The notes under the pieces were generated by a model. It ran no database searches. It was given only the letters and a program-made list of their open reading frames with translations, and was not told where the DNA came from. DNA of 64,000 nt from Burkholderia cepacia ATCC 25416 (GTDB lineage: Bacteria; Pseudomonadota; Gammaproteobacteria; Burkholderiales; Burkholderiaceae), in the NCBI RefSeq assembly GCF_001411495.1, contig NZ_CP012982.1:2542001-2606000 (forward strand), given 5' to 3'. Made by a program: the position numbers and the translations under genes. Shown here piece after piece: positions 17,698 through 25,368 of this stretch; position 1 is the first letter of the stretch; each line of letters opens with the position of its first letter.

Positions 17698-19665
17698 ATG
17701 TGCGGAATCGACGGCTTTCTGAATAGCGTCGCCTGCGATGAGGAGACAGCGCGCGGCACGCTCGCGCGCATGACGGCGAGCCTTGCGCATCGCGGGCCGG
17801 ACGGGCAGGGGATCTGGGTCGACCCGGAGGCCGGCATCGCGCTCGGCCACCGGCGGCTCGCGATCGTCGACCTGTCGGTACACGGCCGACAGCCGATGGC
17901 ATCCGCGTGCGGTCGCTACGTCATGGTCTTCAACGGCGAAATCTACAACCATCGCGAACTGCGCGCGGAGCTCGAGCGCGCGGGGCGCGCACCGGCGTGG
18001 CGCGGCCACTCCGACAGCGAGGTGCTGATCGCGGCGATCGTCGCGTGGGGTGTCGACGCGACGCTGCGGCGCGCGACCGGCATGTTTGCGTTCGCGCTGT
18101 GGAATCGGGCATCGCGGGTGCTGACGCTCGCGCGTGACCGGATCGGCGAAAAACCGCTCTATTACGGCCGGATCGGCGACGCGCTCGTGTTCGCGTCCGA
18201 ACTGAAGGCGCTGCGCGGCTATCCGGGCTTCGACGGCGCGATCGATCGCGATGCGCTGTGCCTGTACCTGCGCCAGTCGAGCGTGCCCGCGCCGCATACG
18301 ATCTATCGCGGCATCCACAAGCTGCCGCCCGGCACGTATATCCAGTTCGAGCATGCGCGCGACACGCCGCGCCTGCGTGCGTACTGGACGCTCGAACAGG
18401 TGATCGAGGACGGTCGCGCGGAGCCGTTCGAGGGCAGTGCCGACGACGCGGTGGGCCAGCTCGACGTGGTCCTGCGCCAGGCCGTCGCGCGGCAGATGGA
18501 AGCCGACGTGCCGCTCGGTGCGTTCCTGTCCGGCGGCATCGATTCATCGACGATCGTCGCGCTGATGCAGGCGCAATCGTCGACACCGGTCGATACGTTC
18601 ACGATCGGCTTCCATGAGGCCGGCTACGACGAGGCCGGTTATGCGAAGGCCGTCGCGCGCCATCTCGGCACGCGCCATACCGAGCTCTACGTCACGGCCG
18701 ACCATGCGCTCGGCGTCGTGCCGAAGCTGCCGTCGATCTACGACGAGCCGTTTTCCGATGCATCGCAGATCCCGACCTTTCTCGTGTCGGAGCTGACGCG
18801 CCGGCACGTGAAGGTGAGCCTGTCCGGCGACGGCGGCGACGAGCTGTTCGGCGGCTACACGCGCTACTTCCTGACGCCGCGCCTGTGGCGCAAGCTGCAT
18901 CGCGTGCCGGGCGCCGTGCGCGCGCGGATCGCCGCCGCGCTGCATGCGTTGCGGCCCGATCACGCGGATCAGCTTGCGGCCGTCGCGCAGGGGGCGTGGG
19001 GCGGCGTGGATGCACGTGAATCGGCGGCGCGCATCGGCGATCGCCTGCACAAGCTCGGCCATGTGATGACCGCCGAGAGCCGCATCGGGCTGTACCGGCT
19101 GCTGATGTCGTCGGTGCATCATCCCGAGCGCCTCGCGCTGTCGGGGCAGGAGCCGGCGACGCCGCTCGACACCGTATCCGCATGGCCCGCGCACCTGAGC
19201 TTCGCCGAGCAGGCGATGGCGATCGACACGCTCACGTACCTGCCGACCGACATCCTCGCGAAAGTCGATCGCGCGGCGATGGCGGTGAGCCTCGAAACGC
19301 GCATGCCGTTCCTCGACCATCACGTCGTCGAATTCGCGTGGCGCGTGCCGGCGCACGTGCGCTTGCCGGAAGGGCAATCGAAGGCGCTGCTGCGCCGGCT
19401 GCTCGACCGCTACGTGCCGTCCGCGCTGATCGACCGGCCGAAGCAGGGCTTCTGCGCGCCCGTCGATCACTGGCTGCGCGGCGCGCTGCGCGACTGGGCC
19501 GAGGCGCTGCTGCGGCCGTCGCGGTTGCGCGAGGAAGGCTATTTCGATGCGGACGCGGTCGAACGTCTGTGGCGGCAGCACGTGACCGGCCGGATGAACT
19601 GGCAGCACCAGCTGTGGACGGTGCTGATGTTCCAGGCGTGGCTGGAGGCGCAACGCGCCGCATGA
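17698..19665 (+). CDS. asparagine synthase (glutamine-hydrolysing) family amidotransferase
   Basis: 655 residues, typical AsnB length. The N-terminal class II glutaminase begins MCGI with Cys2 as nucleophile and includes HRGPDGQG, ALGHRRLAIVDLS and FNGEIYNHREL. The synthetase domain has the ATP pyrophosphatase loop SGGIDSS (residues 278-284) and SLSGDGGDELFGGY, and ends with LETRMPFLDHHVVEFAWRVP. The enzyme transfers ammonia from glutamine to an adenylated carboxylate. Such proteins also amidate sugar acids or peptides in polysaccharide and secondary-metabolite loci, so aspartate need not be the substrate. It lies near the two solo LuxR genes and about 6 kb from the exopolysaccharide operon. 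Confidence 0.9.
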   Translation: MCGIDGFLNSVACDEETARGTLARMTASLAHRGPDGQGIWVDPEAGIALGHRRLAIVDLSVHGRQPMASACGRYVMVFNGEIYNHRELRAELERAGRAPAWRGHSDSEVLIAAIVAWGVDATLRRATGMFAFALWNRASRVLTLARDRIGEKPLYYGRIGDALVFASELKALRGYPGFDGAIDRDALCLYLRQSSVPAPHTIYRGIHKLPPGTYIQFEHARDTPRLRAYWTLEQVIEDGRAEPFEGSADDAVGQLDVVLRQAVARQMEADVPLGAFLSGGIDSSTIVALMQAQSSTPVDTFTIGFHEAGYDEAGYAKAVARHLGTRHTELYVTADHALGVVPKLPSIYDEPFSDASQIPTFLVSELTRRHVKVSLSGDGGDELFGGYTRYFLTPRLWRKLHRVPGAVRARIAAALHALRPDHADQLAAVAQGAWGGVDARESAARIGDRLHKLGHVMTAESRIGLYRLLMSSVHHPERLALSGQEPATPLDTVSAWPAHLSFAEQAMAIDTLTYLPTDILAKVDRAAMAVSLETRMPFLDHHVVEFAWRVPAHVRLPEGQSKALLRRLLDRYVPSALIDRPKQGFCAPVDHWLRGALRDWAEALLRPSRLREEGYFDADAVERLWRQHVTGRMNWQHQLWTVLMFQAWLEAQRAA

Positions 19666-19684
19666 GGCGGCGCGCGGCGCGTCG

Positions 19685-20041
19685 TTACTGATCGAGGCAG
19701 CGCATGCAGCGCCGCTTCGCGTCGTTCGAGTGCAGGCCGCGACACATCGTCATCACGGGCCGCGCATGGCACGAAGGCGGATCGGCGGAGGCCGCCGGCG
19801 AAGCTTGCCGGCGCACGCGATCGGGCGGGGTGGTCGCAGCGGCATCCATCCGTCGCTGGCGTGCGGGCCGCGTGTCGCGACCGGCGCTGCCGTCATTCGG
19901 ATCGCCCGGCGTCATCGACGCGACGTGAAGCGTGGTGTCGTTCGCCGCGTGCGCAACGGGCGGCGCGGTGCACACGAGTGCGACCAGCGCGGCCAACGCG
20001 CAAAGGCGGGCGACGGCGGTTCGCGAATCGCGCATCTTCAT
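19685..20041 (-). CDS. small exported Cys-containing protein, unknown
   Basis: 118 residues. A signal peptide (VARLCALAALVALVCTAPPVAHA) precedes a polar mature part with four cysteines near the C-terminus (PPSCHARP, TMCRG, RRCMRCLDQ). No family was recognised. ATG 20041 has a weak GGAAC ribosome-binding site. It runs opposite to the amidotransferase gene, ending 19 nt from it. Confidence 0.5.
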   Translation of the reverse strand: MKMRDSRTAVARLCALAALVALVCTAPPVAHAANDTTLHVASMTPGDPNDGSAGRDTRPARQRRMDAAATTPPDRVRRQASPAASADPPSCHARPVMTMCRGLHSNDAKRRCMRCLDQ

Positions 20042-20216
20042 GATCGTTCCGTTCGTTCCGGGGCCGGCGGCGCGGAGGGCGCGCGGCTACCTGGTCGATT
20101 GTAGGGACGGCGATGGTCGTGTGTCACGCCGGATTCCGTAGTCGCGGGCATCGGCGGCGGCCCGAGTGGACGCGACGAAGCGTGACGAAGCGCGGTGTCG
20201 TGCGGCCGCCGGCGTC

Positions 20217-20248
20217 CAAAAGCGACCGCCGCCCTGAGGCGGCGGTCG
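20217..20248 (-). terminator. intrinsic terminator of the winged-helix gene
   Basis: An 11-bp stem (CGACCGCCGCC 20223-20233 with GGCGGCGGTCG 20238-20248) has a 4-nt loop. In the minus direction it is followed by CTTTT, which gives the U-tract. It lies about 140 nt after the winged-helix gene. Confidence 0.7.
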
Positions 20249-20383
20249 GGTCGCGACTGGCTGGCGGGCCGGGCGGCGTGCGGGCCGCGCCCGACGGGCG
20301 TGCCGCGAAGCGCTGCGGATCGGCGCAGCGCGGTGGGGGGAGCTCGCAGGCGAGCCGCATGCATGCGGCGCGCGGGTAAATCG

Positions 20384-20782
20384 TCAGGCGTAGTCGGCGG
20401 CCATCACGGCTTGCGGTGCCGCGCGCAGGATCGGCGCGGCTTCGTGGCGCTCGACGTGCGTCATCGCCGCACCGAACAGCACCAGGCGATAGCCGACCGC
20501 ATAGATCGGAATGATCCGCAGGTTCTTGTCGTGATCGAGTTGCAGCTTCGAGCGGATACGCGAGATATGGGTGTCGAGCGTGCGCGACGACACGCCGAGT
20601 TCACGGCCCCACACGGCTTCCTGGATTGCCTGCCGCGGCACGATCTTGTTCATGTTGTCGAGCAGGAATTCGACGACGTCGAATTCACGCGGCGTGACGT
20701 CGACGATCTTGTTGTCGATTTCGATCGTGCGGCGCACGAAGTTGATTTTTATGTTGTCGATGTACAGGTATTTGCAATCCAT
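20384..20782 (-). CDS. stand-alone winged-helix (OmpR/PhoB-type) regulator
   Basis: 132 residues with only the C-terminal DNA-binding domain of OmpR/PhoB regulators: VDVTPREFDVVEFLLDNMNKIVPRQAIQEAVWG (with the alpha-loop), SSRTLDTHISRIRSKLQLDHDKNLRIIPIYAVGYRLV (recognition helix and wing). There is no receiver domain, so activity is not set by phosphorylation of this protein. The first part uses more A/T-rich codons than the neighbours. A sigma-54 promoter lies about 46 nt upstream, and a run of palindromes lies further up. Its location between the amidotransferase and the polysaccharide region suggests a role in the same programme. Confidence 0.85.
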   Translation of the reverse strand: MDCKYLYIDNIKINFVRRTIEIDNKIVDVTPREFDVVEFLLDNMNKIVPRQAIQEAVWGRELGVSSRTLDTHISRIRSKLQLDHDKNLRIIPIYAVGYRLVLFGAAMTHVERHEAAPILRAAPQAVMAADYA

Positions 20783-20827
20783 GGTGGCCCTCGCATGTCC
20801 ATAAAGGAGTGTTTGCGGGTCCTGTGC

Positions 20828-20843
20828 TGCAACTTCCGGGCCA
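20828..20843 (-). promoter_or_regulatory. sigma-54 promoter for the winged-helix gene
   Basis: Read on the minus strand the site is TGGCCCGGAAGTTGCA. It matches the -24/-12 consensus TGGCAC-N5-TTGCA with one mismatch, and the GG-N10-GC spacing is exact. The expected start of transcription is about 35 nt before the start codon at 20782. Confidence 0.7.
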
Positions 20844-21004
20844 GGGAAGGGATCGTCACGTCACGACAGGGGGCGGCACCCGAGCGGACGGCGCTGTGGC
20901 CTTGAATTTAAAAGAATTTTCAAGGAGTGGCGTGCCGCGGGTAGGGAAAGGGTCCGAGCAAAGGTGAAGGATTGTTACGTAGCATCGGCGGCTGACGTTA
21001 CGGG

Positions 21005-21023
21005 CGTTACGTCTGACGTAACG
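21005..21023. promoter_or_regulatory. 19-bp perfect palindrome CGTTACGTC-T-GACGTAACG
   Basis: This site is fully symmetrical, and nearby half-sites (GTTACGT at 20976-20982 and ACGTTACG just before it) repeat the same word. It lies 160-180 bp upstream of the sigma-54 promoter at 20828-20843, where the activator of such a promoter would bind. The binding protein is unknown. Confidence 0.5.
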
Positions 21024-21082
21024 CGGGGGGAGCCGCAGGGGCAACATGCGCGTGATCGGATCGGCAGCAGGGGATGGGAACA

Positions 21083-21169
21083 CGACATCGAACCCTACAT
21101 GGTTCGATGGGAAATCCATATAAATCAGTGACATAAGTGGCCACACTTGCCGACATCGAACCCTACATG
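21083..21169. repeat. 19-bp direct repeat plus inverted repeat
   Basis: CGACATCGAACCCTACATG occurs at 21083-21101 and again at 21151-21169. The first copy also forms a perfect inverted repeat, CATCGAACC-6 nt-GGTTCGATG (21086-21109). The origin is unknown; repeats like these can be regulator sites or traces of a recombination event. Confidence 0.6.
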
Positions 21170-21186
21170 AAACCCTGCACGGAAGC

Positions 21187-21330
21187 ATGACGACCGTCGC
21201 CACCTTTGAGCCGTTGTTTCCCGAAGATCGCGTACACGATCCGCTGCTTGAGCAGGCCGCCGAACTTGTCGATTCGTCGCAGCGGTTGCTTGCCGTACGC
21301 GATACCCCGCTGGCGACTGCGCTCTGCTGA
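21187..21330 (+). pseudogene. 47-codon ORF, possible Fic-protein N-terminal remnant
   Basis: The peptide starts MTTVATFEPLFPEDRVHDPLLEQAAELVDSSQRL and stops after LATALC. The helical, acidic start recalls the N-terminal region of Fic-family proteins, but nothing of the catalytic HPFxxGNGR core follows, so at most this is a remnant. No good ribosome-binding site was seen. The assignment is weak. Confidence 0.2.
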
Positions 21331-21501
21331 CTTCGCCTTCGCATCGCGGTGAACTTTCGTTCGGATTGCCGCTGAGCAGCCTCCGGTTTCTGTTTCCGAG
21401 GCTTTGGCCGGAAGTCGAGCAGGAGTAAGAGGGCCGACGGGCCGCGCGAGGTCGGGCGGCGTCGGCTCGAACCAGCACGACATTCCCGCGATGCATTAAA
21501 A

Positions 21502-21539
21502 ACGCCGGCCGCAGGGCGTCTCCGCCCCGCGGCCGGCGT
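21502..21539 (-). terminator. terminator of the iorAB operon
   Basis: An 11-bp stem (ACGCCGGCCGC 21502-21512 with GCGGCCGGCGT 21529-21539) is followed in the minus direction by a run of T (TTTTTAATGC). It lies 13 nt after the iorB stop codon. Confidence 0.8.
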
Positions 21540-21551
21540 GTCGCCCCGCCG

Positions 21552-23762
21552 TCAAGCCTTCGCGCTATCCGCCGAATCGAACGGCAGCACGTAATGCCGC
21601 TTGCCCGTTGCCGCGAAGATCGCGTTCGCGACCGCGGGCCCGACCGGCGCGACGCCCGGCTCACCGACCCCGGTCGGCGCTTCGGCCGACGGCACGATAT
21701 GCACCTCGACCTTCGGCATCTCCGCGATGCGCAGCACGTGGTAGCCGTCGAAGTTGCGCTGTTCGACCTGGCCGTCCTTCAGCGTGATCGCGCTGTGCAT
21801 CACCGCGCCGAGCCCGAAGCCGATGCCGCCCTCCATCTGCGCGGCGACGATGTCGGGATTGATCGCGATCCCGCAATCGACCGCGCACACCACGCGCTCG
21901 ACCTTCACCTTGCCGTCCGCGTCGACCGACACCTCGGCCACCTGCGCGACATAGCTCTTGAACGCCTCGGCGACGGCGATCCCGCGCCCGCGGCCCTTCG
22001 GCAGCGGCTTGGCCGGATCCCAGCCGGCCTTCTGCGCGGCCAGGTCCAGCACCGCGCGCATGCGAGGCTCCTTCGCGAGCAGGTCGCGGCGGAATGCGTA
22101 CGGATCCTTGCCCGCCGTGTGCGCGGCTTCGTCGATGAACGCCTCGACGGCGTACGCGGTGTGCGAGCTGCCGACCACGCGCCACCACAGCACGGGCAGG
22201 CCCACCTTGGTGGTGGTGAGTTCGACCGACACGTTCGGCACCGCGTACGGCAGGTTCGCCGCGCCCTCGACCGAGGTGGCGTCGATGCCGTTCTTGACCA
22301 TGAACGCTTCGAACGGCGTGCCGGCGAGAATCGACTGGCCGACGATCCGGTGGCGCCAGCCGACCAGCTTGCCGTCCGCGGTCAGTCCCGCGTCGAGCTT
22401 GTGGAAGTACATCGGCCGGTAGAAGCCGCCCTGGATGTCGTCCTCGCGTGTCCATTGCAGCTTGACGGGCTTGCCGTCAGCGCCGAGCGCCTTCGCGATC
22501 GACACGGCCTCGACCACGTAGTCGGACCACGCGTTCGCGCGCCGGCCGAAGCTGCCGCCCGCGTACAGCGTGTGGATCTGCACCTGTTCGGGCTTCAGGC
22601 CGGCCGTCCTGGCCGCGTTGGCCTGGTCGACCGTCTGGAACTGGTCGCCGGCCCAGATTTCGCAGCTGTCCGCCGTCAGCTTGACGACCGCGTCGAGCGG
22701 CTCCATCGGCGCGTGCGCGAGATACGGGAATTCGTACGTCGCGCCGATCTTGCGCGCGGCGCCCGCGATCGCCGCATCGGCGTCGCCGTCCTTGCGGGCC
22801 GACGTGCCCGGCTTGTCGGCGAGCTGCCGGTATTCGCGCATGATCTCGTCCGAGCTGCGCTTTTCGGCGTGCGCTTCGTCCCATTCGACCTTCAGCGCGT
22901 CGCGACCCTGTTTCGCGGCCCAGAAGCCGGTTCCGACGACCGCGACGCCGCCCGGCACCTGCACGACCGACACGACACCCGGCACGGCCTTGGCGGCCGT
23001 CGCGTCGAACGATTTCACCGTGGCGCCGAAGCGCGGCGGGCGCTGCAGCAGCGCGACCCGCATGCCGGGGAAGGTCGTGTCGAGCGTGAAATGCGCGGTG
23101 CCGTTCGATTTCGGCGACGCGTCCACGCGCGGAATCCTCTGGCCGATCAGCTTGAAATCGGCCGGCTGCTTCAGCGCGACCTTGTCCGGCACCGGCAGCT
23201 TCGACGCATCGGCGACGAGCGTGCCGTACGCGGCCTTCTTGCCGCTCTTCGCGTGCGAGACGATGCCGTTGGCGGTCGTCAGCTCGCCGGCCGGAACCTT
23301 CCAGCGGGCCGCCGCGGCCGACACCAGCATCGCGCGGGCCTTGCCGCCCGCTTCGCGCAGTTGCTGCCACGAGTTCGCCATCGCCGAGCTGCCGCCCGTG
23401 CCCTGCATCGTGCCGAACGCGAGGTTCGCGTAGCGTTTCGCATCGGCCGGCGCGCTTTCGACGCGCACGGTCGACCAGTCGGCGTCGAGCTCCTCGGCGA
23501 CGATCGTCGCGATGCCCGTATACGCACCCTGGCCCATTTCGACGTGCTTCGCGATGACCGTGACGGCGCCGTCGGGCGTGATGCGCAGGAACGCATTCGG
23601 CGCGAAGTCCGCGGCGGGCGCGGTCGCGGCCAGCGCGCGGCGGCCGAGGCCGGCCCATTCGAAGCCGATGGTCAGGCTGACGGCGGCCGCGGCACCCGCG
23701 GCCTTCAGGAACGTGCGGCGCGACGGGCGCACCGATCCAGTGTTGTCGAGTTCGATCGTCAT
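21552..23762 (-). CDS. iorB: molybdenum hydroxylase large subunit, isoquinoline 1-oxidoreductase beta type
   Basis: 736 residues. A twin-arginine signal ([22 protein letters not shown]) sends the folded enzyme to the periplasm. The body is the aldehyde oxidase/xanthine dehydrogenase molybdopterin domain: [65 protein letters not shown], and the C-terminal [23 protein letters not shown] with the catalytic Glu. The family hydroxylates N-heterocycles or oxidises aldehydes; isoquinoline itself need not be the substrate. It starts 5 nt after the end of iorA, so the two are cotranslated. The regulator gene at 24408 is divergent. Confidence 0.9.
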   Translation of the reverse strand: MTIELDNTGSVRPSRRTFLKAAGAAAAVSLTIGFEWAGLGRRALAATAPAADFAPNAFLRITPDGAVTVIAKHVEMGQGAYTGIATIVAEELDADWSTVRVESAPADAKRYANLAFGTMQGTGGSSAMANSWQQLREAGGKARAMLVSAAAARWKVPAGELTTANGIVSHAKSGKKAAYGTLVADASKLPVPDKVALKQPADFKLIGQRIPRVDASPKSNGTAHFTLDTTFPGMRVALLQRPPRFGATVKSFDATAAKAVPGVVSVVQVPGGVAVVGTGFWAAKQGRDALKVEWDEAHAEKRSSDEIMREYRQLADKPGTSARKDGDADAAIAGAARKIGATYEFPYLAHAPMEPLDAVVKLTADSCEIWAGDQFQTVDQANAARTAGLKPEQVQIHTLYAGGSFGRRANAWSDYVVEAVSIAKALGADGKPVKLQWTREDDIQGGFYRPMYFHKLDAGLTADGKLVGWRHRIVGQSILAGTPFEAFMVKNGIDATSVEGAANLPYAVPNVSVELTTTKVGLPVLWWRVVGSSHTAYAVEAFIDEAAHTAGKDPYAFRRDLLAKEPRMRAVLDLAAQKAGWDPAKPLPKGRGRGIAVAEAFKSYVAQVAEVSVDADGKVKVERVVCAVDCGIAINPDIVAAQMEGGIGFGLGAVMHSAITLKDGQVEQRNFDGYHVLRIAEMPKVEVHIVPSAEAPTGVGEPGVAPVGPAVANAIFAATGKRHYVLPFDSADSAKA

Positions 23763-23764
23763 GG

Positions 23765-24226
23765 TCAGGCTCCCAGCGTCGCGGCCGCGTCGTGGATCGC
23801 CGCCCGGATGCGGGCGTAGGTCGCACAGCGGCACAGGTTGCCGTTCATCGCGGCGTCGATGTCCGCGTCGGTCGGCTTCGGGTTCTGTTCGAGCAGCGCG
23901 GTGGCCGACATGATCTGGCCGGACTGGCAGTAGCCGCACTGCGGCACCTGCAGCTTGACCCAGGCGGCCTGCACGGCCTGCGCGGGCTTGCTCTGCAGTC
24001 CTTCGATCGTCGTGATGTGCTTGCCCGCGATGCCGGCGAGCGGCAGCACGCACGAGCGGACGGCCTGGCCTTCGAGATGCACGGTGCACGCGCCGCACTG
24101 CGCCATGCCGCAGCCGAACTTCGTGCCGGTCAGTCCCGCGTGTTCGCGAATCGCCCAGAGGACGGGCATCGACGGATCGGCGTCGAGCGTGACGTTCTTG
24201 CCGTTCAGGACAAAGGAGGTAGGCAT
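23765..24226 (-). CDS. iorA: [2Fe-2S] small subunit, isoquinoline 1-oxidoreductase alpha type
   Basis: 153 residues. It holds two iron-sulphur sites: the plant-type cluster [16 protein letters not shown] with a fourth Cys in RSCVLPL, and the C-terminal cluster [10 protein letters not shown]...[12 protein letters not shown]. It carries electrons from the molybdenum subunit. It has no FAD domain, so electrons must pass to a membrane or cytochrome partner. The gene precedes iorB with a 2-nt gap. Confidence 0.92.
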   Translation of the reverse strand: MPTSFVLNGKNVTLDADPSMPVLWAIREHAGLTGTKFGCGMAQCGACTVHLEGQAVRSCVLPLAGIAGKHITTIEGLQSKPAQAVQAAWVKLQVPQCGYCQSGQIMSATALLEQNPKPTDADIDAAMNGNLCRCATYARIRAAIHDAAATLGA

Positions 24227-24407
24227 TTTGATTGTCTCCGTGGGGAAAACCCGGCATGCGCCCGGTTAGCGGGCAGTGTGCGCGAGGCACCGGCTTTTGC
24301 GTCTACCCAATCCTGCAAATTTATTGAACAATCCTGCAAATCCCCGGCAGGCTCCGGGCGGTTTCGCTATGCTCCCGCGACATGAGGAAATCTATCGAGG
24401 AAGTGTC

Positions 24408-25331
24408 ATGGACATGACCGATATCGTGACGTCGCGCGAATCCGGGCGGCGCGAGCTGGCGACGCTGATCGGCCGTTTCGCGCCGGCGGACGGCTCGCAT
24501 TCGACGGCCGTGCCGGGCCTGATGCTGCACCGGCACTCGCGTCCGGTCGATCTCGGCTGCGGCGTGTCGCGGGCCGCGCTCGTGATCGCCGCGCAGGGCG
24601 CGAAGCGCGTGATCGTCGCCGGCCAGGCCTACGAGTACGACACGCAGAATTGCCTGATTACATCGATCGACTTGCCGATCCTGTCGCGCGTGACGCACGC
24701 GTCGCCGGAAGCGCCCTACCTGTGCCTGTCGCTGACGCTCGATCCGCAGCGCATCGTCGAGCTCGCGGCCGAGATGCGGCTGCCCGAACCCGACGCGGGC
24801 CCCGAAGGCGAGGGGATCGCGCTCGCCGAGCTCACGCCGCCGCTGCTCGACGCCGCGCTGCGCCTGACGCGGCTGCTCGATACGCCGGCCGACATTCCGG
24901 TCGTCGCGCCGCTGATCGAAAAGGAACTGCTGTACCGGCTGATGACGAGCGGGCAGGGCACGCGGCTGCGGCACATGGCGATCGCGGGCAGCCAGACGCA
25001 CCGGATCGCGCGCGCGATCGAATGGCTCCGCGATCACTTCGCGGAGCCGATGCGCGTCGAGTCGCTCGCGCAGGCAGTCAACATGAGCGTGTCGTCGCTG
25101 CACCACCATTTCAAGCACGTGACGACGCTGAGCCCGCTTCAGTACCAGAAGCAGCTGCGGCTGCACGAGGCGCGGCGGCTGTTGCTGCGGCAGGGCGGCG
25201 ATGTCGGGTCGGTGGCGGCCGTCGTCGGCTACGAAAGCGCGTCGCAGTTCAGCCGCGAATACAGCCGGCTGTTCGGCGCGCCGCCGATGCGCGACGTCGT
25301 GCAGCTGCGGAAGAAGGAACTGCTCGGCTGA
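24408..25331 (+). CDS. AraC-family regulator of iorAB (inferred)
   Basis: 307 residues: AraC-type N-terminal domain (about 15-190, VPGLMLHRHSRPVDLGCGVSRAALVIAAQGAKRV...), then the double helix-turn-helix (AIEWLRDHFAEPMRVESLAQAVNMSVSSLHHHFKHVTTLSPLQYQKQLRLHEARRLLL...GYESASQFSREYSRLFGAPP). The ATG at 24408 follows GAGGAAG; the longer upstream frame is not supported. It is divergent from iorAB with a 181-bp gap, the usual layout for a local regulator. Confidence 0.88.
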   Translation: MDMTDIVTSRESGRRELATLIGRFAPADGSHSTAVPGLMLHRHSRPVDLGCGVSRAALVIAAQGAKRVIVAGQAYEYDTQNCLITSIDLPILSRVTHASPEAPYLCLSLTLDPQRIVELAAEMRLPEPDAGPEGEGIALAELTPPLLDAALRLTRLLDTPADIPVVAPLIEKELLYRLMTSGQGTRLRHMAIAGSQTHRIARAIEWLRDHFAEPMRVESLAQAVNMSVSSLHHHFKHVTTLSPLQYQKQLRLHEARRLLLRQGGDVGSVAAVVGYESASQFSREYSRLFGAPPMRDVVQLRKKELLG

Positions 25332-25368
25332 CGGCCGGCAGCCGGCGCGCGGCCGGTCGCCGGTCATT

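Noticed and set aside
21083..21169. tRNA-like element (GGTTCGATG resembles a T-loop)
   Set aside because: No acceptor, D or anticodon stems can be drawn around it.
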